Origin: a methane-oxidizing endosymbiont of Gigantopelta aegis
GTDB taxonomy: Bacteria > Pseudomonadota > Gammaproteobacteria > Methylococcales > Methylomonadaceae
Assembly: GCF_016097405.1 (NCBI RefSeq)
Contig: NZ_JAEHGD010000001.1
Span: 381,003 to 445,002, forward strand
DNA: 64,000 nt
Direction: 5' to 3'
Below, in pieces: positions 37,873 through 47,807 of this stretch (position 1 is its first letter; the number at the start of each line of letters is the position of its first letter). The notes beneath the pieces were generated by a model. The model saw only the letters and a program-made list of their open reading frames with translations. It made no database searches and was not told the DNA's origin. The position numbers were made by a program, and so were the translations under genes.

Positions 37873-37940
37873 TTTCAGTCAACGTAAAATCAAAACATTT
37901 ATCCTATCATAAAGATAAAACATTCTATTCAGCAATCATG

Positions 37941-38822
37941 TCAAGCGACAGAAACCGAAAACCCCAAGCGTTCGATTTTTTGGGCAAACGCATTCATTTC
38001 AGTTGGCGTTAAAGCGCGTAACTTTTTTGCTTCAGGCTGTAAAGAAGGCCTGGCCAGGGTGTAAAGCATTACCTCCCGGATATTGCATTGTGTCTTGATC
38101 TGCTGAAAAAATCGCACAAAATCCTGCTGCGCCTGTTCATCCCAGGGGAATCTCGAATAATCGAACAAACAGGTTTGAATCTTACTATGACAAAGCTGAC
38201 TGCTACGCTGTAATTTTTCAATAATCCGATCATTATCATCCCGGCAATCATTGATTTGTTTCCGTCCTTGCAGACTAGCGCTATCAATCTTGAACCAGAC
38301 TTCCCCGCCATAATGCTGCAGACGCTGCAAACCCTGCTGAACATTTTTTTGATGTACGAGACTACCGTTAGTAATTAACACAAAATGACAATCGGGCAGA
38401 ATCTGATAACTCAGCGCTGTTTCAGCAACCAGGTCAATTGCTCGCGCGAATTCCTGCACACTAGTCGGCTCACCATTCCCCGACAAGGCAATATCTTTAA
38501 TCTGTTGCAAAGCTTGCGGCACATTGAATTGTGTGTAAAACGCACCGGCCTGCAGATGTTGAAAGAAATAATGCAATTCGTTTTCTAACAATGTGAAATC
38601 AATCAATGGCGCAACACCACGTTGTAAATCGGGTACCTGACAATAAACACAATGCCAGTTGCAGGCATTATTGGTATTGAAGTTGATGCCGATCGACACA
38701 CCTCCAGCGCGCCGGGAAAGTACAGGATAAATATATTTAAGCCCAGCAATATCGCGACTATGATCGGTTGTAGATAATTGTTTCATATTTTTGATAAAAG
38801 TTTTTCTCAATACAGCATACAT
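37941..38822 (-). CDS. Radical SAM protein of unknown function
   Basis: 293 residues. The iron-sulfur motif CNWHCVYC (about residues 57-64 of the long form) and the GNGEPT block (SAM-binding, about 115-120) mark a radical-SAM enzyme, with a short C-terminal part ending ERLGFSVSVA and no extra cysteine cluster. A start at 38786 (MKQLSTTDHS) is also possible; neither start has a clear ribosome site. It is divergent from the Fae-like gene and precedes nirF by 68 bases on the same strand. No substrate is known to me for this subgroup; it is not NirJ. Confidence 0.8.
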   Translation of the reverse strand: MYAVLRKTFIKNMKQLSTTDHSRDIAGLKYIYPVLSRRAGGVSIGINFNTNNACNWHCVYCQVPDLQRGVAPLIDFTLLENELHYFFQHLQAGAFYTQFNVPQALQQIKDIALSGNGEPTSVQEFARAIDLVAETALSYQILPDCHFVLITNGSLVHQKNVQQGLQRLQHYGGEVWFKIDSASLQGRKQINDCRDDNDRIIEKLQRSSQLCHSKIQTCLFDYSRFPWDEQAQQDFVRFFQQIKTQCNIREVMLYTLARPSLQPEAKKLRALTPTEMNAFAQKIERLGFSVSVA

Positions 38823-38957
38823 TTTTTAGCATGATGTCTAAAGTCTAAACAACACATACAAATCACACTTCAAAGACTTTTAGAACGGACTCAAAACATG
38901 ATATTCTTAAAGCTTCGAGTGGTTACTCACTAGTTTTAGATTTTTTGGAGTTTAAAA

Positions 38958-39506
38958 ATGAGCGAAAGAATTGTTATGAGAACGGGTGAAGCATTAGTTG
39001 CCGGCGGCCCTCCTGGAACTGCGGCGGAACCTGAAATTGTTATCGGCGAACTGGATGGCCCAGTAGGCACGGCACTGGCAACGCTGACGGGTGATCAAGC
39101 AAAAGGCCACTCCAAGGTTTTTGCTATTTTAAATACCGACATTCAGGTGCGACCTGTGACCTTGATGGTCAGCAAAGTCACGGTCAACAATAACCGCTAT
39201 ACCAATATCTTGATGGGTACCGTGCAAGCCGCAATCGCCAATGGTGTTCTCGATGCCGTTCGCGCTGGTGATATTCCAAAAGAAAAAGCCAATGATTTGG
39301 GGATTATCTGTTCGGTTTGGTTAAACCCCAGCGTTGCTACCGATGACAACTTAGATCACCAAATCCTGTTCGACATCCATCGTAAAGCGATGGCCCAGGC
39401 CATTCATAAAGCGATGACCAATACACCGGATATCAACTGGTTATTGGAAAACCAGGACAAGATTACCCATAAGTATTTTCAAATGGGTCTGGATGGAAAG
39501 ATCTAA
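38958..39506 (+). CDS. Fae-like protein (formaldehyde-activating enzyme family)
   Basis: 182 residues matching the Fae fold: IVIGELDGPVGTAL near the start, then VTLMVSKVTVNN (Fae: NTLMFNKVTI) and a C-terminal helical part. True Fae condenses formaldehyde with tetrahydromethanopterin. The catalytic histidine of Fae, six residues before the IIG glycine, is Glu here (TAAEPEIVIG), and the rest is clearly divergent, so this is a Fae homologue (Fae2/Fae3-like) that may sense or bind a carbonyl rather than catalyse the standard reaction. GGAG precedes the ATG by 8 bases, and a strong terminator follows. It supports a methylotrophic host. Confidence 0.8.
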   Translation: MSERIVMRTGEALVAGGPPGTAAEPEIVIGELDGPVGTALATLTGDQAKGHSKVFAILNTDIQVRPVTLMVSKVTVNNNRYTNILMGTVQAAIANGVLDAVRAGDIPKEKANDLGIICSVWLNPSVATDDNLDHQILFDIHRKAMAQAIHKAMTNTPDINWLLENQDKITHKYFQMGLDGKI

Positions 39507-39529
39507 ACCTTTGCTTTACTAAAAGCACA

Positions 39530-39557
39530 AAAAACCCCGCTTCTGCGGGGTTTTTTT
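39530..39557 (+). terminator. Rho-independent terminator after the Fae-like gene
   Basis: CCCCGC, loop TTCT, GCGGGG, then seven T; the A-run before the stem extends the pairing. It could also terminate the convergent lipoprotein gene in the other direction. Confidence 0.9.
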
Positions 39558-39568
39558 GTGGCAGACGT

Positions 39569-40336
39569 CTATACCTTATCCATTCTATTTTTCTGATATT
39601 TACGGTAATTTATCGATATTTTCAAACCGGCAAAACGTCCTGCCATCTTGATCATTTCATGCGTTTTTTTATCAAATGTCAGTTTTAATTCACTTAACGC
39701 CCGGTCTTCATAACCTTCTTCGATATCATGCGCCTCAAGTTGAAAATGATAGAGATATATCTCCTGGTCGCCCTGATCTTCAATACTCAATGGCTCACCT
39801 AAATGGGCCACGACAGTTTGTTTTAAAGGCAATGGTGCAGCTATTTTTTTGATTTTACTGGTATCGACTTTTAACTGTTTATCCCCGGTATTGATATCGG
39901 CGCTGCCTAAAGAGCGAAACGACATTTCCAGAAAAGCAGGTGGTGCGATTTGTAAAAACAAAGACGAAAATACCCAGTGACTGATTCTGTCGTCCTTATT
40001 GAAAATTAAATCAAAATAAAAGCTAACTTCGGGTTTGATGACATGGCCTTTAGCATCAATTTTTCGAAAGATATAGCGAAATATCTTGCCATCTTCAGTC
40101 ATTATTTCCTGACTGGGTCGAAGCTTGGCTAATTGTACAAAGTCATCGCTATAAAGAATTGGATCTTTAAAATCGACAACAAAGTTTTTATCGGCGTGAA
40201 TGGCAAAATAATCATCAAACTCGTCCATTTGCAGATAAGTTTGATAGGCGCGCACCCAGTAAAAACATCCGGTCATGGACATTAACAGGCTAAAGACTAA
40301 AATCAGACGCAGCAAACGCCCTGCCCGGTTTTTCAT
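39569..40336 (-). CDS. Predicted lipoprotein of unknown function
   Basis: 255 residues with a lipoprotein signal (LLMSMTGC, Cys about 24). No domain is recognised. The mature part has a hydrophobic segment around 140-160 (SSLFLQIAPPAFLEMSF) and a basic C-terminal end (NYRKYQKNRMDKV). It follows hslO by 9 bases on the same strand and ends close to the Fae-like gene's terminator. Confidence 0.75.
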   Translation of the reverse strand: MKNRAGRLLRLILVFSLLMSMTGCFYWVRAYQTYLQMDEFDDYFAIHADKNFVVDFKDPILYSDDFVQLAKLRPSQEIMTEDGKIFRYIFRKIDAKGHVIKPEVSFYFDLIFNKDDRISHWVFSSLFLQIAPPAFLEMSFRSLGSADINTGDKQLKVDTSKIKKIAAPLPLKQTVVAHLGEPLSIEDQGDQEIYLYHFQLEAHDIEEGYEDRALSELKLTFDKKTHEMIKMAGRFAGLKISINYRKYQKNRMDKV

Positions 40337-40345
40337 TATGGTTTC

Positions 40346-41221
40346 CTAATGGCGTGTTTCAGGGTTTTCGAGTGTTGCCGAAACTTTCTCTAATAAAGAT
40401 TCCAGCGCCTGTCGATCAAAATGATAGGTCTGCCCGCAAAATTGACAGCCCACCGTCACCTCGCCCTGCTCTTTCAACAGACGTTGCAATTCATCCTGGC
40501 CTAAAGTCACCAGGGTTTCAGCGGTTTTATCTTTAGAACAGGAGCAATAAAACTGCACAGGTTCAGGCTCGAACACTCTGACTTGTTCCTCATGGAACAA
40601 ACGATGTAATATTTCTTCAGAATCCAGCGACAGCATTTCCTGTTCAGTAATGGTATGCGCCAGCACCGAAATCCGTTCCCAATCTTTCTGATAGTTTTCC
40701 TGGTCAGGAAGTTCCTGAATCATTAACCCCGCCGCATGGGTGTCGTTGGCAAACAGCCACAATCGCGTTTCGAGTTGTTCGGATTGTTTAAAATAGGTTT
40801 CCAGCAAGCCGGCCAATGTCGGTTGTTCCAGCGGTACGATGCCTTGATACGGCTCACCAATCTCAGATTCAATCGTGATTACCAAATGCCCTTGCCCCAT
40901 CATCTGTTGGAGCGTTTCACCGCTGACTTCATCGGTACTGCGCACTAATGCACGCACTTTTCGATCATGCGTTGATTGCGCCACCAAGGTTTTTAAATCG
41001 CCATCCCCTTGCGCTTGTAAAATCAATGCGCCTTTGAATTTGATCGTTGCTGACAATAACACTGCTGCCGCCAAAGCTTGGCCAAGTTGAGACTCTACCG
41101 CCGAATTGACAATTTTTTGATACTGTTTAGCTTGGCTCCAGCTTTTTTCCAAACGTACCCATTCGCCCCGCACACCGGCATTTTCAAACAAAAATCGCCT
41201 TAGCTGGTCTTGTTGTTTCAT
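40346..41221 (-). CDS. hslO: Hsp33 redox-regulated chaperone
   Basis: 291-residue chaperone activated by oxidation. The C-terminal zinc site has the full CSC (YCSCSKDK) and CQFC (GCQFCGQTYHF) cysteine set that releases zinc on oxidative stress. N-terminal blocks, LGQALAAAVLLSATIKFKGALILQAQGDG, are typical. Divergent from the second SulP permease, with 85 bases between. Confidence 0.96.
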   Translation of the reverse strand: MKQQDQLRRFLFENAGVRGEWVRLEKSWSQAKQYQKIVNSAVESQLGQALAAAVLLSATIKFKGALILQAQGDGDLKTLVAQSTHDRKVRALVRSTDEVSGETLQQMMGQGHLVITIESEIGEPYQGIVPLEQPTLAGLLETYFKQSEQLETRLWLFANDTHAAGLMIQELPDQENYQKDWERISVLAHTITEQEMLSLDSEEILHRLFHEEQVRVFEPEPVQFYCSCSKDKTAETLVTLGQDELQRLLKEQGEVTVGCQFCGQTYHFDRQALESLLEKVSATLENPETRH

Positions 41222-41306
41222 TTTTTCTTACCAAAGTTTTGAAAGATTGCGTCTATAATAAGCGGCTTTTTTCACCCTAATCAATACCCAAGGCTCGAAA
41301 TCCTTT

Positions 41307-42800
41307 ATGTTATTACTTTCAAAGAAACAGGACTGGCTCGGCAATGTTCGTGCCGATGTTCTCGCCGGCACGGTCGTCGCGCTGGCGTTAATTCCTGAAG
41401 CCATCGCGTTTTCCATCATCGCAGGGGTCGATCCTAAAGTCGGTCTCTATGCGTCCTTCTGTATTGCCGTCATCACAGCCTTTCTTGGCGGCAGACCCGG
41501 CATGATTTCAGCGGCAACCGGCGCTATGGCATTGCTGATGGTCACGCTGGTTAAAGAGCATGGCCTGCAATATCTGCTGGCGACGACCTTATTAACCGGC
41601 GTTATACAAATTATTTTTGGCTATCTGAAACTCGGAAAACTCATGAGTTTTGTCGCCAAATCGGTCGTCACAGGCTTTGTAAATGCTTTGGCTATTTTGA
41701 TATTTATGGCTCAACTGCCCGAATTAACCGATGCACCCTGGCAGGTTTACGCGATGACAGCCGCAGGTCTTGGCATCATTTACCTGTTTCCCTATGTTCC
41801 TATCATCGGCAAAATGCTACCTTCGCCGCTAGTATGTATTATCACCTTGTCAGCCGTTGCTATTTATTGGCAAATCGATATTCATACCGTTGGTGATATG
41901 GGCGAATTGCCTGATACATTGCCGATGTTCTTGTTGCCCGATGTTCCACTTAACTTTGAGACTTTGAAAATCATTTTGCCGTATGCCCTGCCGTTAGCCG
42001 TCGTCGGCTTGCTGGAGTCATTGATGACAGCCACCATTATCGACGACTTAACTGATACCGACAGTGACAAAAACCGCGAATGTAAAGCACAAGGATTTGC
42101 CAATATCGGCGCCGGTTTATTAGGTGGTATGGCAGGTTGCGCCATGATCGGACAATCGGTTATCAATGTAAAGTCAGGGGGACGCGGACGCCTGTCCACT
42201 CTGGTAGCCGGCGTTTTTCTGCTCATTATGGTGGTGTTTCTAGATGAATGGATACGACAAATTCCAATGGCTGCCCTGGTTGCGGTTATGATTATGGTAT
42301 CAATTGGTACTTTCAGCTGGAGTTCTATTATCAATCTGAAAAATTATCCGCTCTCAGCAAATATTATTATGCTATCTACCGTCATCGTCGTAGTTTGGAC
42401 CCATAACCTAGCGCTGGGCGTTTTGGTTGGCGTTTTATTTGCAGCGCTGTTTTTTGCCAATAAAATCAGTCATTTTATGTATGTAAATTCGGAGCTCGAC
42501 GCACCGGCTAATACCCGTATTTATCACGTGCATGGGCAGGTATTTTTTAATTCCGCCGACAAATTTATTCGCTTCTTTGATTTTAAAGAAGCCCTCGATA
42601 AAGTTATTATTGACCTTAACCACGCCCATTTCTGGGATTTATCTGCCGTCGATGCCCTGGACAAAGTTGTTCTGAAATTTCGCCGCGAAGGGGCGGATGT
42701 TGAAGTCACAGGCTTGAACGAGGCCAGTTCAACCATCATTGACCGATTCGGGGTTCACGAAAAACCTGAAGATATTGAAAAAATTATGGGAGGTCATTAA
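41307..42800 (+). CDS. SulP-family anion permease (second copy)
   Basis: 497 residues with the SulP core ([59 protein letters not shown]) and a C-terminal STAS domain (about 395-490, [15 protein letters not shown] to [13 protein letters not shown]). The core is of the type found in bicarbonate transporters and some sulfate transporters. It is coupled to a universal stress protein gene that begins at the next base after its stop codon, a pairing seen in several SulP loci. It is only distantly related to the SulP at 14732. Confidence 0.9.
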   Translation: MLLLSKKQDWLGNVRADVLAGTVVALALIPEAIAFSIIAGVDPKVGLYASFCIAVITAFLGGRPGMISAATGAMALLMVTLVKEHGLQYLLATTLLTGVIQIIFGYLKLGKLMSFVAKSVVTGFVNALAILIFMAQLPELTDAPWQVYAMTAAGLGIIYLFPYVPIIGKMLPSPLVCIITLSAVAIYWQIDIHTVGDMGELPDTLPMFLLPDVPLNFETLKIILPYALPLAVVGLLESLMTATIIDDLTDTDSDKNRECKAQGFANIGAGLLGGMAGCAMIGQSVINVKSGGRGRLSTLVAGVFLLIMVVFLDEWIRQIPMAALVAVMIMVSIGTFSWSSIINLKNYPLSANIIMLSTVIVVVWTHNLALGVLVGVLFAALFFANKISHFMYVNSELDAPANTRIYHVHGQVFFNSADKFIRFFDFKEALDKVIIDLNHAHFWDLSAVDALDKVVLKFRREGADVEVTGLNEASSTIIDRFGVHEKPEDIEKIMGGH

Positions 42801-43658
42801 ATGACAACATCAACACCACAGGTCATCGCCTGTATCGACGGCTCAAAGCTGACCGAATCAGTTTGTGATTACGCCGCCTGGATTGCAAAAACAACGGCTG
42901 CGCCGCTCAATCTGCTACATACCATCAACCATCATCATGAAGCCGCATTAAAAACCGATATCACAGGAAATATCGGCCTCGGCAGCCAGGAACAATTGCG
43001 TGATGAAATTGCCCGGTTAGAAGCCGAGCAGAGCAAATTAAAATTGAAACAGGGGAAACTGTTATTGGAAGCGGCTAAAAAACGAGTACAGGCTGCCGGC
43101 ATCGAAGCACCTATCTGCACCAAACGACATGGTGACTTGATTGAAGCTGTTATCGAAATGGAGCCATTGATTCGTGTTTTGGTATTGGGATTAAGAGGCC
43201 AGGTGCATCAAGACCAACCCAAGCAGATCGGTGCAAAACTGGAAGCCATCATTCGCTCACTGCACAAACCGATTTTCATCGTAAATCAACCCTTCAAGCA
43301 ACCCCAACGCATCATGCTGGCCTATGATGGCGGCAAGGCTGCCGAAAAAGCCGTTGATATGGTCGCGACCAGTCCGCTCTATAAAAATAGGGTTTGTCAT
43401 CTGGTTTGCGTCAATAAAGATGAAACGCTGCTGCAAAAAGCGGTGGAAAAACTCAAAGCCACTGAACTTGCCGAACTGATCCCCGTGCAACTCAATGGTA
43501 AACCGGAAATCGTCTTATGGGACTATCAGCAGCAACATAACATCGACCTTGTTGTGATGGGCGCATTCAGCCATACCCGCTTTCATGAAATGCTACTTGG
43601 CAGTTTCACGCACAAAATGCTAATTAAGGCACAAAAACCGTTATTATTGCTACGTTAA
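42801..43658 (+). CDS. Universal stress protein with tandem Usp domains
   Basis: 285 residues with two Usp-type domains (about 6-155 and 166-285). The first begins VIACIDGSKLTESVCDYAAWIA; the second has IMLAYDGGKAAEKAVDM and the ATP-binding end GAFSHTRFHEMLLGSFT. An insert with a charged coiled coil (EQLRDEIARLEAEQSKLKLK) is in the first domain. The gene follows the SulP permease with no gap, so it probably regulates or accompanies the transporter. Confidence 0.88.
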   Translation: MTTSTPQVIACIDGSKLTESVCDYAAWIAKTTAAPLNLLHTINHHHEAALKTDITGNIGLGSQEQLRDEIARLEAEQSKLKLKQGKLLLEAAKKRVQAAGIEAPICTKRHGDLIEAVIEMEPLIRVLVLGLRGQVHQDQPKQIGAKLEAIIRSLHKPIFIVNQPFKQPQRIMLAYDGGKAAEKAVDMVATSPLYKNRVCHLVCVNKDETLLQKAVEKLKATELAELIPVQLNGKPEIVLWDYQQQHNIDLVVMGAFSHTRFHEMLLGSFTHKMLIKAQKPLLLLR

Positions 43659-43796
43659 TTCTCCATAAGCCATAACACCACACGTTGACTATACTCTCCA
43701 CCCATAATGCAATTGCCGTTCATTTCCAAAAATACGTCTGAACAGTTACAATTGCAGGATTAACTCGACATTCACTGAATTTCATTAGGGCGAATA

Positions 43797-46481
43797 ATGA
43801 ATAAAAGCTTAAACACCGACATCTCGACCCACACCGACATCGATCCTGAAGAAACACGGGAATGGATTGAGGCGCTGGAATCGGTTATTGCCAATGAAGG
43901 TAAAGAACGCGCAGGTTATCTGATCGAAACACTGGTCAATGCCGCGCGTAAAGCCGGAACCGACATCCCATTCAGCGCAACGACACCCTACATCAATACC
44001 ATTCCGGTCGATCAGCAGCCTAAATATCCCGGTAAAACCGATATTGAACGCACCATTCGATCCTATATTCGCTGGAATGCGATGATGATGGTGCTACGCG
44101 CTAATAAACATACCAACGTTGGCGGACATATTGCCAGTTTCGCCTCAGCTATCACACTATATGATGTCGGCCAGAACCATTTCTGGCATGGTGCAAGCGA
44201 CAATCACGGCGGTGATTTGATTTTTATTCAAGGCCACTCAGCACCCGGCACCTACGCTCATGCCTTTCTATTAGGGCGACTGGACGAAGAACAACTGGAT
44301 AATTTCCGCCAGGAAGTCGGCGGCAATGGCTTATCCTCCTATCCACATCCCTGGCTGATGCCGAAATTCTGGCAATTTCCTACCGTTTCGATGGGCTTAG
44401 GCCCCATCATGGCGATTTATCAGGCCCGATTCATGCGCTACATGCAAGATCGCGGCATGGCAACAACCGAGGGCCGTAAAGTCTGGGCATTTTTAGGCGA
44501 TGGCGAATGTGACGAACCTGAAACATTAGGCGCCATCGGTCTGGCCGGTCGTGAGCAACTGGATAATCTGGTTTTCGTCATTAACTGTAACCTGCAACGC
44601 TTAGATGGCCCGGTACGCGGTAACGGTAAAATCATCCAGGAATTGGAAGGCGTCTTTCGTGGCGCAGGCTGGAATGTCATCAAAGTCATTTGGGGGCGGC
44701 GCTGGGATCCTTTATTGGCGCGAGATAAAGACGGTCTGATCGTAAAACGCATGATGGAATGCGTGGATGGCGATTATCAAACCTTCAAATCCAAAGATGG
44801 CGCTTATGTGCGTGAAAAATTCTTCAACACGCCTGAGCTTCAAGCACTGGTTGCCGACTACACCGACCGCGACATTTGGGAGCTGAATCGGGGCGGTCAC
44901 GATCCGCTGAAAGTTTTTGCCGCTTACAAAGCAGCGGTTGAACATGAAGGTCAGCCGACCGTAATTCTGGCAAAAACCATTAAAGGCTATGGCATGGGGG
45001 CGTCAGGACAGGCACAAAATACCAGCCATCAGCAAAAGAAAATGAGCATGGAATCCATTCGTAATATCCGGGACCGCTATCAACTCCCGGTAAGTGATGA
45101 AGAACTGGAAGATTTGCCGTATCTGAAACTGCCGGAAGACTCCAAAGAACTGACCTATCTGCGTCAACGCCGGGTCGATTTAGATGGTTATCTTCCGGCC
45201 CGACGTGAAAAAGCCTACCCACTGGAAATTCCACCACTGGAAACCTTTAAAGCGATGCTAGAAGGCCCAGGTGAAGGCCACGAAATCTCAACGACCATGG
45301 CGTTTGTCCGCATACTCAATCAGTTGGTTAAAGATAAACAAATCGGTAAACGCGTGGTGCCCATCGTACCGGATGAATCCCGAACTTTTGGCATGGAAGG
45401 TATGTTCCGTCAGCTTGGTATATGGTCTCATGTCGGACAGCTTTATACCCCGCAAGACGCCGAACAATTGCTGTTTTACAAAGAGGACCAGCATGGCCAG
45501 GTCTTGCAGGAAGGTATTAACGAAGCCGGCGGCTTATGTGATTTTATTGCCGCAGGTACGGCCTATTCCACTCATGGCGTACCGATGATTCCGTTCTTCA
45601 TCTATTACTCCATGTTCGGTTTTCAGCGTGTTGGTGATTTAATCTGGGCCGCGGCTGACCAACGCACGCGAGGCTTTCTGTTGGGCGGAACGGCTGGACG
45701 CACCACCCTGAACGGTGAAGGCCTACAACATGAAGATGGCCATAGCCATTTAATGTCAGCATCTGTCCCCAACTGTTACAGCTATGACCCAACCTTTGCG
45801 TATGAAGTGGCCGTCATTATTCATCACGGTCTGCAACGCATGTATGTTGATCAGGAAGACGTGTTCTATTACATCACCCTGATGAATGAAAATTATGAAC
45901 ATCCATCAATGCCTGAAGGTGTCAACGACGATATTTTGAAAGGCATGTATCTGTTCAAAAAAGGTGGCGGTATTCGCAGTAACAAGCCGCGCGTTCAATT
46001 GCTGGGTTCGGGCACCATTTTCTGTGAAGCGATTAAAGCGGCCGATTTGTTACGCGAAGACTGGGGCGTTGAAGCCGATTTATGGAGCTGCCCAAGCTTT
46101 ACCCAACTGGCACGTGATGGTCAGGCCTGTGAACGCTGGAATCGCCTGCACCCCACTGAAAAACCGCGCCAGCCGCATGTCAGCCAATGTCTTGAAAAAG
46201 CCAAAGGTCCGGTTGTTGCGGCGACCGACTACATGCGTCTGTTTGCCGAACAGATAAGGCCTTATATCAAGCAACCTTATCGGGTGCTGGGCACCGATGG
46301 CTTTGGCCGCTCCGATACGCGTGAAAACCTGCGTAAATTCTTTGAAGTCGATCGTTATCATATCACGGTCGCTGCGCTCTACAGCCTGGTTGAACAAGGC
46401 GAATTGGAAGCGAACACCGTAGAGGTCGCACTGGCAAAATATAATATCGACACGGACGCTCAGTCGCCGTGGTTAAAATAA
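43797..46481 (+). CDS. aceE: Pyruvate dehydrogenase E1 component
   Basis: Thiamine-diphosphate-dependent decarboxylation of pyruvate and reductive acetylation of the lipoyl group of E2. 894 residues, a normal length for the homodimeric E1p of gammaproteobacteria, with ThDP binding at [34 protein letters not shown] (two adjacent blocks) and [35 protein letters not shown]-type sequence in the C-terminal half (written as [18 protein letters not shown] and [18 protein letters not shown]). Operon aceE-aceF-lpdA-rpe. Confidence 0.97.
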   Translation: [894 protein letters not shown]

Positions 46482-46493
46482 AGGAAGGTGACT

Positions 46494-47792
46494 ATGGCAA
46501 CGCAAGAAATTAAAGTGCCCGACCTGGGTAACGTTGACAATATTGACGTTATCGAGGTTCTGGTGCATCCGGGTGATAAGGTCGAATTGGAACAAACACT
46601 TGCTGTTCTGGAAACAGACAAAGCCACCATGGATCTGCCGGCTAGCGCCACAGGCGTTGTGGAACAAGTCCACATTAAGGTGGGTGATAAAGTCAGCGAA
46701 GGTACGCTGGTCGTAACATTAAACAGTAGTGAAACCAGCAGTACGCAGGAAACCGAGGAAAAAACCGAAACCAAGGTTGAAACGCCTGAAACTCAGCCAA
46801 CTGAACCACCCGCAGCGACTGCGGCCGAGCCTGTGAAAACAGCAACGCAGCCGACAAGCGATCGTCCTCCGTTAACACCGATGAGCAATGCGGCGCATAA
46901 AATTCATGCGACACCGAGTGTACGCTTGTTTGCACGTGAACTCGGCGTCGATATTCATCAAATTCCCGAAGGCAGTGGTCGAAAGGGGCGCATTTTAAAA
47001 GACGATGTTAAAAAATTCGTTAAAAGCCTGATTCAATCTGACAGTGCAAAAACCGGCACAGGCATCTCGCCGATTCCAGCCGTTGATTTCAGCCAGTTTG
47101 GTGAGATCGAAGAAAAGCCCCTCAGTAAAATTAAAAAGCTGACCGGGCAAAACATGACTCGGGTGTGGCTGAACTTGCCAATGGTAACCTACCATGATGA
47201 GGTTGACATTACTGAGCTGGAAGCCTTTCGGAAAGCCACGAATGCGGATAAAAATAATGACATCCGGCTGACGGCGCTGGTTTTCATCATGAAAGCGCTG
47301 GTAGCGGCGATGAAACAATTCCCGGCCTTTAACAGCTCGCTTTCTGCTGATGGCGAAAGCCTGATTTTCAAACACTATTTCCATATTGGCATCGCTGTCG
47401 ATACTCCAAATGGTTTGGTTGTCCCGGTAATTCGCGATGTCGATAAAAAAGGTATTTTTCAATTATCCGAAGAACTGGCTGAAAAAAGTGCTCTCGCCCG
47501 TAAAGGCCGATTGATGCCACAAGACATGCAAGGTGGCTGCATGACAATTTCCAGCTTAGGCGGCATTGGCGGCACCGCCTTCACGCCGATCGTCAATGCC
47601 CCGGAAGTCGCTATTTTGGGTGTCACCCGCGCTAAAATGCAGCCAGTCTGGGATGGTGAGCAGTTTATTCCACGATTAATGCTGCCACTTGATCTGAGCT
47701 ATGATCACCGCGTGATCGATGGCGCTGAAGGCGCACGCTTTATGGAAGCGGTTAAATCCTATCTCGGCGATATCCGCCGTTTAATTCTTTAA
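46494..47792 (+). CDS. aceF: Pyruvate dehydrogenase E2 component (dihydrolipoamide acetyltransferase)
   Basis: Transfers acetyl groups to CoA and forms the core of the complex. From the ATG at 46494 (432 residues): one lipoyl domain with the modified lysine in LETDKATMDLP (about residue 43), a Pro/Thr/Glu-rich linker (about 80-125), a peripheral-subunit-binding domain (TPSVRLFARELGVDIHQI), and a catalytic domain ending YDHRVIDGAEGARF with the active-site histidine. The frame is open from GTG at 46488, but AAGGAAGG sits just before it and the ATG is preferred. Only one lipoyl domain, where E. coli has three. Confidence 0.96.
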   Translation: MATQEIKVPDLGNVDNIDVIEVLVHPGDKVELEQTLAVLETDKATMDLPASATGVVEQVHIKVGDKVSEGTLVVTLNSSETSSTQETEEKTETKVETPETQPTEPPAATAAEPVKTATQPTSDRPPLTPMSNAAHKIHATPSVRLFARELGVDIHQIPEGSGRKGRILKDDVKKFVKSLIQSDSAKTGTGISPIPAVDFSQFGEIEEKPLSKIKKLTGQNMTRVWLNLPMVTYHDEVDITELEAFRKATNADKNNDIRLTALVFIMKALVAAMKQFPAFNSSLSADGESLIFKHYFHIGIAVDTPNGLVVPVIRDVDKKGIFQLSEELAEKSALARKGRLMPQDMQGGCMTISSLGGIGGTAFTPIVNAPEVAILGVTRAKMQPVWDGEQFIPRLMLPLDLSYDHRVIDGAEGARFMEAVKSYLGDIRRLIL

Positions 47793-47807
47793 ATAAGGAG
47801 TCAGCGT

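Noticed and set aside
37873-37940. Possible FNR/DNR box before nirF
   Set aside because: TTGATTTTACGTTGA has the left half but the right half does not fit TTGAT-N4-ATCAA.
41882-42334. 150-residue minus-strand frame in the second SulP gene
   Set aside because: Antisense of the transmembrane core, no ribosome site and no family features.
46995-47462. 155-residue minus-strand frame in aceF
   Set aside because: Antisense of the E2 catalytic domain; no independent evidence of coding.
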